Below are positions 1-5,810 of a stretch of 6,935 bases of DNA, piece by piece. A program made the translations under genes and the position numbers. Each line of letters starts with the position of its first letter. Position 1 is the stretch's first letter. The stretch lies in contig CAISLL010000252.1 of assembly GCA_903886165.1 (NCBI GenBank), positions 1-6,935 on the forward strand, in the 5' to 3' direction. The stretch comes from an uncultured beta proteobacterium (GTDB taxonomy: Bacteria; Pseudomonadota; Gammaproteobacteria; Burkholderiales; Burkholderiaceae_C). The notes beneath the pieces are model-generated. The model searched no databases, was not told the DNA's origin, and saw nothing but the letters and a program-made list of their open reading frames with translations.

Positions 1-137
1 AGCTGCCAGGCATTGGCCTGCAATGTCAAAGGCGCATCCAGGCAGGCGCGCAAGTCCAGCCCGGCACTGCCAGGTGTGGCGTAGGCGGGCAACTGGTCCG
101 CCATGCGCGGGTCCATCACTTTCACATCAATTTTCAT
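1..137 (-). CDS. dut: Deoxyuridine 5'-triphosphate nucleotidohydrolase, N-terminal part (cut by window edge)
   Basis: dUTPase hydrolyses dUTP to dUMP and pyrophosphate in the cytoplasm, keeping uracil out of DNA and feeding dTMP synthesis. About 45 N-terminal codons are present. The translation begins MKIDVKVMDPRMADQLP and continues into YATPGSAGLDLRAC, which is conserved motif I of the trimeric dUTPase family, containing the metal-coordinating Asp of GLDLRA. The remaining motifs (roughly 100 more residues) lie outside the window. Two ATG codons are adjacent (140 and 137). I chose 137 because MKID matches the usual family start; the start at 140 would add one Met. The gene lies 5 bp (or 2 bp) downstream of the coaBC stop on the same strand, so the two are almost certainly cotranscribed, as in the well-known dfp-dut pairing. 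An AAGGA inside the end of coaBC, 13 nt before the upstream ATG, is a distant possible ribosome site. Confidence 0.93.
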   Translation of the reverse strand, partial: MKIDVKVMDPRMADQLPAYATPGSAGLDLRACLDAPLTLQANAWQ

Positions 138-142
138 CATTA

Positions 143-1363
143 TTAGACTGCAGTCCTTATTCTGTAAGAGATATCAGCTACCAATTTGCGAGCAAGTGCG
201 AGCTTGGAGTCGCGCGGCAATTCCCTTGATCCGTTCTCGTCTACCAGCAGTAAGGCGTTGTCGTCCTGGCCAAAGGTGTCCGGCCCGATGTTGCCCACCA
301 GCAGAGGCACGCCTTTGCGCAAACGTTTGGCTTGGGCGTTGGCCAGCAAGTCATGGCTTTCGGCCGCAAAGCCCACGCAGAAGAGTTCACGGCTTTGGCC
401 GCGCTTTGACTGCGCCAGGGTGGCCAGGATGTCCGGGTTTTCCACAAAATCAAGGGCAGGGGGCTGGCCCGCGCCGTCTTTTTTGATCTTGCGTTCAGAA
501 GTGGCCGCCGGCCGCCAATCGGCAACTGCCGATGTGGCAATAAAAACAGTAGCCGCCTGCGCTTTATCCATAACGGCTTCAAGCATACTGAGTGCTGATT
601 TCACATTGACCCGGTTGACACCGCGCGGCGTTGGCAAACTCACCGGACCAGCCACCAGCGTGACGTCTGCCCCGGCCTCGCGGGCGGCACGTGCAATGGC
701 AAAACCCATCTTGCCGCTGGACAAATTGGTGATGCCGCGCACCGGGTCCAGCGCCTCAAAGGTCGGGCCAGCGGTGACCAGCACATGCTGACCCTTGAGC
801 ACCTTGGGTTGAAAAAAGGCAATCACTTCGTCCAGAATCTCGGCTGGCTCCAACATGCGGCCGTCACCGGTTTCACCACAGGCTTGTTCGCCACTGCCGA
901 CACCCAAGACACGCGCGCCATCGGCTTGCACCTGCGCCAAATTGCGCTGGGTGGCCGGGTGCTGCCACATCTCAATGTTCATGGCAGGTGCAATCAACAA
1001 AGGAACGGTGTGCAGCGGGCGTGCCAGACACATCAGACTCAACAAGTCATCGGCTTGGCCGTGTGCCAGTTTGGCGATCAAGTCTGCGCTGGCTGGCGCC
1101 AGCAGGCAGGCATCAGCCGTGCGCGTCAAATTGATGTGGGCCATGTTGTTGGGCGCGCGCGCATCCCATTGCGAGCCAAAGACCGGGCGTTGGCTCAGCG
1201 CCTGCATCGTCACAGGGGTGATGAATTGCTCGGCGGCTGCGCTCATGACCACCTGAACGGTGGCGCCGGCCTTGATCAGCAGGCGGCACAACTCGGCCGA
1301 TTTGTAGCAGGCAATGCCGCCGCTAAGCCCCAGAACAATGTGTTTTCCAGCAAGATCTTTCAT
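143..1363 (-). CDS. coaBC: Bifunctional phosphopantothenoylcysteine decarboxylase / phosphopantothenate-cysteine ligase
   Basis: This enzyme performs two successive steps of coenzyme A synthesis: CTP-dependent joining of cysteine to 4'-phosphopantothenate (CoaB) and FMN-dependent decarboxylation to 4'-phosphopantetheine (CoaC). The 406-residue length is normal. The N-terminal CoaC flavoprotein domain (about 1-190) shows GLSGGIACYK near residue 12, the active-site His76 in MAHINL, the PAMN motif at 126-129 and the catalytic Cys162 in QACGETGDGRM. The C-terminal CoaB domain (about 191-400) shows TAGPTFEALDPVRG from 197, Asn213 in the TNLSSGKMGFAIA segment, AVADWRP around 279, and KIKK at 292-295. 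The open frame runs 73 codons further upstream, into the antisense of pyrG, but that part resembles nothing and would overlap pyrG. The Met in MKDLAGKHIVLGLSGG is the family start. No Shine-Dalgarno sequence is evident before it. dut follows within 5 bp. Confidence 0.96.
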   Translation of the reverse strand: MKDLAGKHIVLGLSGGIACYKSAELCRLLIKAGATVQVVMSAAAEQFITPVTMQALSQRPVFGSQWDARAPNNMAHINLTRTADACLLAPASADLIAKLAHGQADDLLSLMCLARPLHTVPLLIAPAMNIEMWQHPATQRNLAQVQADGARVLGVGSGEQACGETGDGRMLEPAEILDEVIAFFQPKVLKGQHVLVTAGPTFEALDPVRGITNLSSGKMGFAIARAAREAGADVTLVAGPVSLPTPRGVNRVNVKSALSMLEAVMDKAQAATVFIATSAVADWRPAATSERKIKKDGAGQPPALDFVENPDILATLAQSKRGQSRELFCVGFAAESHDLLANAQAKRLRKGVPLLVGNIGPDTFGQDDNALLLVDENGSRELPRDSKLALARKLVADISYRIRTAV

Positions 1364-1370
1364 GCGCCGC

Positions 1371-1398
1371 AATGTAACAGAGCGCCAGCGCGGGTCAG
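1371..1398 (-). promoter_or_regulatory. Candidate coaBC promoter
   Basis: Read on the minus strand, CTGACC (1393-1398; 4 of 6 against TTGACA) is followed 16 bp later by TACATT (1371-1376; 4 of 6 against TATAAT), with a TG one base upstream of the -10 as in extended -10 promoters. The start point predicted about 7 nt downstream falls at roughly 1363-1365, on or beside the coaBC start codon. The match is modest and the call is inference; coaBC could instead be transcribed from further upstream. Confidence 0.3.
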
Positions 1399-1425
1399 CC
1401 TGCACGGGTGTGGCACACCTATAAT
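1397..1425 (+). promoter_or_regulatory. Candidate pyrG operon promoter (perfect -10)
   Basis: A perfect TATAAT lies at 1420-1425, about 40 bp before the pyrG start codon, in the only non-coding gap upstream of the cluster. No good -35 hexamer sits at the expected place (AGCCTG at 1397-1402 with 17-bp spacing is poor), so the promoter may depend on an activator or tolerate a weak -35. The predicted start lies within or just after a run of five T at 1429-1433, giving a leader of only about 33 nt without a clear Shine-Dalgarno sequence. The promoter should serve pyrG, kdsA, eno and ftsB. Confidence 0.55.
1407..1419. repeat. 13-bp palindrome (operator-like) abutting the pyrG -10 box
   Basis: GGTGTG (1407-1412) and its exact reverse complement CACACC (1414-1419) flank a single central G. 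The palindrome ends directly against the TATAAT box, inside what would be the promoter spacer. That is where a dimeric regulator would typically repress or remodel a promoter. I do not recognise the sequence as a known regulator box. With a 1-nt centre it cannot form a useful RNA hairpin, so a protein site is the more sensible reading if it has a role. Chance occurrence is possible. Confidence 0.4.
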
Positions 1426-1466
1426 CTCTTTTTACCAGCTCCCTGAGCGTAAAAGCTCTCTCTGAC

Positions 1467-3134
1467 ATGACCAAATTTGTCTTCGTCACCGGCGGTGTGG
1501 TGTCTTCCCTGGGCAAGGGAATCGCCTCTGCCTCCCTCGCAGCGATACTGGAATCGCGGGGCCTCAAAGTCACTTTGATCAAGCTCGACCCCTACCTGAA
1601 CGTGGATCCGGGCACCATGTCGCCGTTCCAGCACGGGGAAGTGTTTGTCACCGATGACGGTGCAGAAACCGACCTCGACCTGGGTCACTATGAGCGTTTC
1701 ATTGAAACGCGCATGAAAAAAGCCAACAATTTCACCACCGGCCAGATTTACAAAAGTGTGCTGGAAAAAGAGCGCCGCGGCGACTACCTCGGCAAGACCG
1801 TGCAGGTCATTCCGCATGTCACCAACGAAATCCAGGACTTCATCAAACGTGGTGCAGGCTTTGGCACCACAGACGCGGTGGATGTGGCGATTGTTGAAAT
1901 TGGCGGCACCGTGGGTGATATCGAATCGCTGCCGTTTCTGGAGGCCGTGCGCCAACTCAGCCTGCAGTTGGGCCCCAACAACAGCGCCTTTGTGCATTTG
2001 AGTTATGTGCCCTGGATTGCCGCCGCTGGCGAGTTAAAAACCAAACCGACCCAGCACACCGCGAAACAGCTGCGTGAAATCGGCATCCAGGCTGATGCCC
2101 TGCTGTGCCGCGCAGACCGGCCCATTCCCGCAGAAGAGCGGCAGAAAATCTCGCTGTTTTCCAATGTGCCGCTGTGGGGTGTGATCTCGATGTGGGACGT
2201 CGACACCATCTACAAGGTGCCACGCATGCTGCACGAGCAAGGCCTGGATGGCCTGATTTGTGACAAGCTGCGCCTGAACACACCGCCTGCCAACCTGAAG
2301 CGCTGGGATGACCTGGTGTATGAAACTGCCCATCCGCGAGGTGACGTCAACATCGTCATGGTTGGCAAATATGTGGAGTTGAGCGACAGCTACAAGTCCT
2401 TGAACGAGGCGCTGCGCCACGCCGGTATGAAAAACCATGTGCGGGTCAAGATCAGCTACATCGATTCTGAAACCATCACGCCTGACAACGTGGCGCAGTT
2501 GGCCAAGTTTGATGCCATTTTGGTGCCCGGTGGTTTCGGTGTGCGTGGTGTGGAAGGCAAGATTTGTGCGGCCCAGTTTGCCCGCGAGCAGAAGGTGCCT
2601 TACCTGGGCATTTGCCTGGGCATGCAAGTGGCCACGATTGAATTTGCACGCCATGTGGCCGGTCTGAAGAACGCGAATAGCACCGAGTTTGACCCCAAGA
2701 GCCCGAACCCCGTGATTGCCCTCATCACCGAGTGGAAGGACGAGGACGGCACCATCAAGACCCGCAGCGAAGACTCTGACCTGGGTGGCACCATGCGCCT
2801 GGGCGCACAAAGCTCTGACGTTGAAGAAGGCACGCTGGCGCACAAGATTTATGGCGATGTGGTAACCGAACGCCATCGCCACCGTTACGAGGCAAATGTG
2901 CATTTTCTTGACACCTTGCGCAGCGCGGGTCTGGTGATTTCGGCGCGCACCCAGCGCGAACACCTGACTGAGATTGTGGAATTGCCGCAAGGCGTGCACC
3001 CGTGGTTTGTGGGTGTGCAGTTTCACCCCGAGTTCAAGTCGACTCCCTGGGATGGACACCCGCTGTTCAACGCGTTTATCCGAGCCGCGCTGGACCAACA
3101 GAGCACACCTAGCCCATCGAAGGCGGTGGCCTGA
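1467..3134 (+). CDS. pyrG: CTP synthase (glutamine hydrolysing)
   Basis: CTP synthase aminates UTP to CTP using ATP and glutamine, the last step of de novo pyrimidine nucleotide synthesis. The 555 residues match the bacterial family. The N-terminal synthase domain (about 1-268) opens with TKFVFVTGGVVSSLGKGI, containing the nucleotide-binding loop, then DLDLGHYERF around 69-78 and VEIGGTVGDIES from 143, which carry the Mg-binding acidic residues (Asp71 and Glu144 by alignment with E. coli). The class I glutamine amidotransferase domain (about 295-545) has the oxyanion strand PGGFGVRG at 354-361, the nucleophile Cys383 in LGICLGMQ, and the His520/Glu522 pair in VQFHPEF. All catalytic residues are present. 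It diverges from coaBC across 103 bp. Its TGA overlaps the kdsA ATG by one base. The start is the only ATG giving the canonical N terminus; upstream there is no strong ribosome-binding sequence. Confidence 0.98.
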   Translation: MTKFVFVTGGVVSSLGKGIASASLAAILESRGLKVTLIKLDPYLNVDPGTMSPFQHGEVFVTDDGAETDLDLGHYERFIETRMKKANNFTTGQIYKSVLEKERRGDYLGKTVQVIPHVTNEIQDFIKRGAGFGTTDAVDVAIVEIGGTVGDIESLPFLEAVRQLSLQLGPNNSAFVHLSYVPWIAAAGELKTKPTQHTAKQLREIGIQADALLCRADRPIPAEERQKISLFSNVPLWGVISMWDVDTIYKVPRMLHEQGLDGLICDKLRLNTPPANLKRWDDLVYETAHPRGDVNIVMVGKYVELSDSYKSLNEALRHAGMKNHVRVKISYIDSETITPDNVAQLAKFDAILVPGGFGVRGVEGKICAAQFAREQKVPYLGICLGMQVATIEFARHVAGLKNANSTEFDPKSPNPVIALITEWKDEDGTIKTRSEDSDLGGTMRLGAQSSDVEEGTLAHKIYGDVVTERHRHRYEANVHFLDTLRSAGLVISARTQREHLTEIVELPQGVHPWFVGVQFHPEFKSTPWDGHPLFNAFIRAALDQQSTPSPSKAVA

Positions 3135-3991
3135 TGAAACTGTGTGGTTTTGAGATTGGCCTGCACCAGCCATTTTTTCTGATTGCCGGGCCGTGTGTGA
3201 TCGAGTCCGAGCAACTGCAGATGGACACCGCCGGCACCTTGAAGGAAATCACGCAAAGCCTTGGCATTCCGTTCATTTTCAAAAGCAGTTTTGACAAGGC
3301 CAACCGCTCCAGTGGCAGCACGTTTCGCGGCCCCGGCATTGACAGTGGGCTGGAGATATTGGCCAAGGTCAAGCGCGAATTGGGCTTGCCAGTGCTCACC
3401 GACATCCACTCCGAAGACCAGATTGCCCAGGTGGCCTTGGTGGTGGACGTGTTGCAGACGCCGGCTTTTCTGTGCCGTCAAACCGATTTCATCCGCGCCG
3501 TGGCGCAGTCCGGCAAGCCGGTGAACATCAAAAAGGGGCAGTTTCTGGCCCCCGGTGACATGAAGAACGTCATTGACAAGGCGCGCGCCGCAGCGCGTGA
3601 AAAAGGCTTGAATGAAGACAACTTCATGGCCTGTGAACGTGGTGCCAGTTTTGGCTACAACAACCTGGTCAGTGACATGCGGTCGCTGGCCATCATGCGT
3701 GACACCGGTGCGCCGGTGGTGTTTGACGCCACACATTCGGTGCAGTTGCCGGGTGGCCAGGGCACCAGCAGCGGCGGCCAGCGCGAGATGGTGCCGGTGC
3801 TGGCCCGCGCCGCGGTGGCGGTGGGTGTGGCCGGCTTGTTCATGGAAACGCACCCTGACCCCGCCACGGCCATGAGCGACGGCCCCAACGCGGTGCCCTT
3901 GAAACACATGAAGGCCTTGCTGGAGACGCTGCTGGCCCTGGACCAGGTCACCAAACGCCAGGGTTACCTGGAGCAGCATTTTTCTGCGTGA
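3134..3991 (+). CDS. kdsA: 3-deoxy-D-manno-octulosonate 8-phosphate synthase, metal-dependent type
   Basis: KdsA condenses phosphoenolpyruvate with D-arabinose 5-phosphate to Kdo-8-phosphate, the committed step to the Kdo sugars of the lipopolysaccharide inner core. The 285-residue TIM-barrel protein carries AGPCVIES at 18-25, KSSFDKANRSS at 50-60, FRGPG at 64-68, RQTDFI around 115, RGASFGYNNLVSDMR from 169 and SDGPNAVPL at 248-256. Cys21, His201, Glu238 and Asp249 occupy the four metal-ligand positions known from Aquifex KdsA; the metal-independent E. coli type has Asn in place of the Cys. This therefore looks like the metal-dependent class. Its ATG overlaps the pyrG stop in a TGATG junction, and GAAGG at 3119-3123 (10 nt upstream) is a reasonable ribosome site, so translation is probably coupled. 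The downstream neighbour eno makes its substrate PEP. Confidence 0.97.
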   Translation: MKLCGFEIGLHQPFFLIAGPCVIESEQLQMDTAGTLKEITQSLGIPFIFKSSFDKANRSSGSTFRGPGIDSGLEILAKVKRELGLPVLTDIHSEDQIAQVALVVDVLQTPAFLCRQTDFIRAVAQSGKPVNIKKGQFLAPGDMKNVIDKARAAAREKGLNEDNFMACERGASFGYNNLVSDMRSLAIMRDTGAPVVFDATHSVQLPGGQGTSSGGQREMVPVLARAAVAVGVAGLFMETHPDPATAMSDGPNAVPLKHMKALLETLLALDQVTKRQGYLEQHFSA

Positions 3992-4046
3992 GCGTCGTCA
4001 CCCCAACGAATTATTTTTCCTTTGTTTTTTTAACTGAAAGAAACCA

Positions 4047-5330
4047 ATGAGTGCAATCGTAGACATCGTAGGACGTGAAATTCTGGACTCCCGTGGCAAC
4101 CCCACGGTCGAGTGTGATGTGTTGCTGGAATCCGGCACCATGGGCCGCGCGGCCGTGCCTTCCGGCGCCTCCACCGGCAGCCGTGAAGCGATTGAATTGC
4201 GCGACGGCGACAAATCCCGCTACCTGGGCAAAGGGGTCCTCAAAGCGGTTGAACACATCAACACCGAGATCTCCGAAGCCGTGCTGGGCCTGGACGCCTC
4301 CGAACAGGCATTTCTGGACAAGACCCTGATTGACCTGGATGGCACGGAAAACAAGAGCCGCCTGGGTGCCAACGCCATGCTGGCGGTGTCGATGGCGGTG
4401 GCGCGTGCTGCCGCCGAAGAATCCGGCCTGCCGCTGTACCGCTACTTTGGTGGCATGGGCGGCATGCAGTTGCCGGTGCCGATGATGAACGTCATTAACG
4501 GCGGGGCGCACGCCAACAACAGCCTGGATTTGCAGGAATTCATGATCATTCCGGTGGGTGCGCCAAGTTTCCGTGAAGCACTGCGCTACGGTGCTGAAGT
4601 GTTCCACGCGCTGAAGAAAATCATCGATGAAAAAGGCATGAGCACAGCCGTGGGTGATGAGGGTGGTTTTACCCCCAGCGTGGAAAACCATGAGGCAGCG
4701 ATTCAACTGATTTTGCAGGCCATCGACAAGGCCGGCTATGTGGCCGGTGACCACATAGCCATTGGTCTGGACTGCGCCGCCAGCGAGTTTTACAAGGATG
4801 GCAAATACCATCTGGCCGGTGAAGGTATGGTGCTTGATGCACAGCAGTGGACCGACATGCTGGCGACCTGGGTGGACAAATACCCGATCATCAGCATCGA
4901 AGACGGCATGGCAGAAAACGACTGGGATGGCTGGAAAATCCTGACCGACCGCTTGGGCAAAAACGTGCAGATTGTGGGCGACGACCTGTTTGTCACCAAC
5001 ACCAAAATATTCAAGGAAGGCATTGACAAAGGCATTGCCAACTCGATCCTGATCAAGATCAACCAGATCGGCACCTTGACTGAGACCTTTGCAGCCATTG
5101 AGATGGCGAAAAAGGCCGGTTACACGGCGGTCATCAGCCACCGATCTGGCGAGACCGAAGACTCCACCATTGCTGACATTGCCGTAGGGACGAATGCGGG
5201 ACAGATCAAGACCGGCTCGCTGAGCCGCTCGGACCGCATGGCCAAATACAACCAGTTGCTGCGCATTGAAGAGGACTTGGGTGACATCGCCACTTACCCT
5301 GGCCGCGCCGCCTTTTACAACCTGCGCTAA
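4047..5330 (+). CDS. eno: Enolase (phosphopyruvate hydratase)
   Basis: Enolase interconverts 2-phosphoglycerate and phosphoenolpyruvate in glycolysis and gluconeogenesis, and in many proteobacteria is also part of the RNA degradosome. The 427 residues are complete. The N-terminal domain shows REILDSRGNPTVE at 10-22 and the mobile loop SGASTGSREAIELRDGD from 39. The barrel shows His155 in NGGAHANN, Glu205 in VGDEGGFTP, metal ligands Asp242, Glu285 (SIEDG) and Asp312 (GDDLFVTN), catalytic Lys337 (ILIKINQIGTLTE), the SHRSGETED signature at 364-372 and Lys388 in GQIKTGS. The 55-bp gap after kdsA is U-rich, with tracts at 4013-4017 and 4025-4031, and has only a weak GAAAG ribosome site at 4036-4040. 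I see no convincing promoter or hairpin there, so eno is probably part of the pyrG operon. ftsB starts 9 bp later. Confidence 0.98.
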   Translation: MSAIVDIVGREILDSRGNPTVECDVLLESGTMGRAAVPSGASTGSREAIELRDGDKSRYLGKGVLKAVEHINTEISEAVLGLDASEQAFLDKTLIDLDGTENKSRLGANAMLAVSMAVARAAAEESGLPLYRYFGGMGGMQLPVPMMNVINGGAHANNSLDLQEFMIIPVGAPSFREALRYGAEVFHALKKIIDEKGMSTAVGDEGGFTPSVENHEAAIQLILQAIDKAGYVAGDHIAIGLDCAASEFYKDGKYHLAGEGMVLDAQQWTDMLATWVDKYPIISIEDGMAENDWDGWKILTDRLGKNVQIVGDDLFVTNTKIFKEGIDKGIANSILIKINQIGTLTETFAAIEMAKKAGYTAVISHRSGETEDSTIADIAVGTNAGQIKTGSLSRSDRMAKYNQLLRIEEDLGDIATYPGRAAFYNLR

Positions 5331-5339
5331 ACGGTTCTG

Positions 5340-5615
5340 ATGGGCCAACGCGCTGTCCCGATTGCCCTGATCGCACTGCTTGTGATTCTTCACGGGCAGT
5401 TGTGGTTCGGCCGTGGCAGCCTGTCCAGCGTGGCTAGTTTGCGCGCTCAGCTTTCCGAACAAAACCAGCGCAACAGCCAGGCGCAACTGGCTAACAACCA
5501 GTTGGCAGCCGAGGTGCGTGATCTCAAGGAAGGCCTGGAAATGGTGGAAGAAAAGGCACGCATGGAACTTGGCATGGTCAAGACCAACGAGATCTACGTG
5601 CAGATCGCGCGCTGA
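5340..5615 (+). CDS. ftsB: Cell division protein FtsB
   Basis: FtsB is a small bitopic inner-membrane protein that joins FtsL and FtsQ in the divisome and helps activate septal peptidoglycan synthesis. The 91-residue protein begins with a short cytoplasmic tail, a hydrophobic membrane helix at about 5-22 (VPIALIALLVILHGQLW), then the GRGS turn. A heptad-like coiled coil follows from about 31 to 68, rich in Gln, Glu, Leu and Asn. The family's C-terminal signature is EEKARMELGMVKTNEIY at about 70-86. Location directly after eno is the common proteobacterial arrangement and supports the call. Only 9 bp separate the eno TAA from this ATG and no Shine-Dalgarno sequence is visible in that gap, so ribosomes finishing eno may reinitiate here. 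A terminator follows 48 bp after the stop, ending the operon. Confidence 0.95.
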   Translation: MGQRAVPIALIALLVILHGQLWFGRGSLSSVASLRAQLSEQNQRNSQAQLANNQLAAEVRDLKEGLEMVEEKARMELGMVKTNEIYVQIAR

Positions 5616-5662
5616 GTGCGCATGCCGGTTCAGCCATTGGCTGCCGCTGTCTCTCGAAGTGA

Positions 5663-5691
5663 AAGAGCATCCGAGTCAGGCTCTTCTTTTT
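5663..5691 (+). terminator. Rho-independent terminator of the pyrG-kdsA-eno-ftsB cluster
   Basis: AAGAGC (5663-5668) pairs with GCTCTT (5680-5685) across an 11-nt loop, followed by C and five T (5687-5691). The 6-bp stem is short and only half GC, but it sits directly downstream of ftsB in a convergent gap, where a terminator is expected. Strength is uncertain. Confidence 0.6.
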
Positions 5692-5694
5692 CCT

Positions 5695-5770
5695 GCTGTC
5701 ATGCCGGGCCACGAGCCGGCGTCCATGAGCTGTTGGTTCATGGATTGCGGATCAGGTCCGCAATGACAGC
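5695..5770. repeat. Inverted pair of palindromic REP-like units
   Basis: Two related units of about 33 bp lie head to head around a 9-bp spacer. The left unit (5695-5728) runs GCTGTCAT, a GCCGG...CCGGC hairpin, then TCCATGA. The right unit (5738-5770, read on the minus strand) runs GCTGTCAT, a TGCGGA...TCCGCA hairpin, then TCCATGA. The flanks are identical while the stems differ by paired changes that keep base pairing. The whole can fold either as two small hairpins or as one branched cruciform-like structure. This is the architecture of short extragenic palindromic repeats in REP doublets, and the GTCAT-stem-ATCCATGA pattern resembles dispersed intergenic repeats common in proteobacteria. 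It has no T-tract, so it is not itself an intrinsic terminator, though it may protect the 3' ends of the ftsB or adk messages. Confidence 0.75.
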
Positions 5771-5786
5771 TTGATGCATTGCTTGA

Positions 5787-5810
5787 TGTGGCACGAGGGC
5801 CACACGTTTT
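5787..5810 (+). terminator. Second terminator-like hairpin at the adk 3' end
   Basis: TGTGGC (5787-5792) and GCCACA (5799-5804) form a perfect 6-bp stem around a 6-nt loop, followed after CG by TTTT (5807-5810). It is oriented as a rightward terminator and would back up the one after ftsB before transcription runs antisense into adk. The T-run overlaps the adk stop codon. On the minus strand the same hairpin lies 4 nt past the adk stop but has no U-tract after it. Confidence 0.4.

Noticed and set aside
1444..1457. GAGC-GTAAAA-GCTC stem in the pyrG leader
   Set aside because: A 4-bp stem in a leader of about 33 nt is too weak to claim attenuation, and there is no leader peptide or T-tract.
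1364..1582. 73-residue N-terminal extension of coaBC
   Set aside because: The frame stays open but overlaps the pyrG start in antisense and covers the pyrG promoter; the family N terminus begins at the Met at 1363.
2034..3173. 379-codon open frame antisense to pyrG (and a 318-codon one antisense to kdsA, 3023-3979)
   Set aside because: Compositional shadows of intact, fully conserved genes; no domain, no ribosome site, no independent support.
4011..5486. 491-codon open frame antisense to eno
   Set aside because: Its translation is His/Gln/Val-rich with no recognisable domain, and it exactly shadows a complete enolase. Long antisense frames are expected opposite GC-rich genes.
5631..5643. 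CAGCC-ATT-GGCTG hairpin just after ftsB
   Set aside because: Perfect 5-bp stem but a 3-nt loop and no T-tract; the hairpin at 5663-5691 is the better terminator.
5769..5788. Direct repeat GCTTGATG, two copies 12 bp apart
   Set aside because: Only 8 bp and two copies; it could be a footprint of repeat insertion, but nothing supports that over chance.
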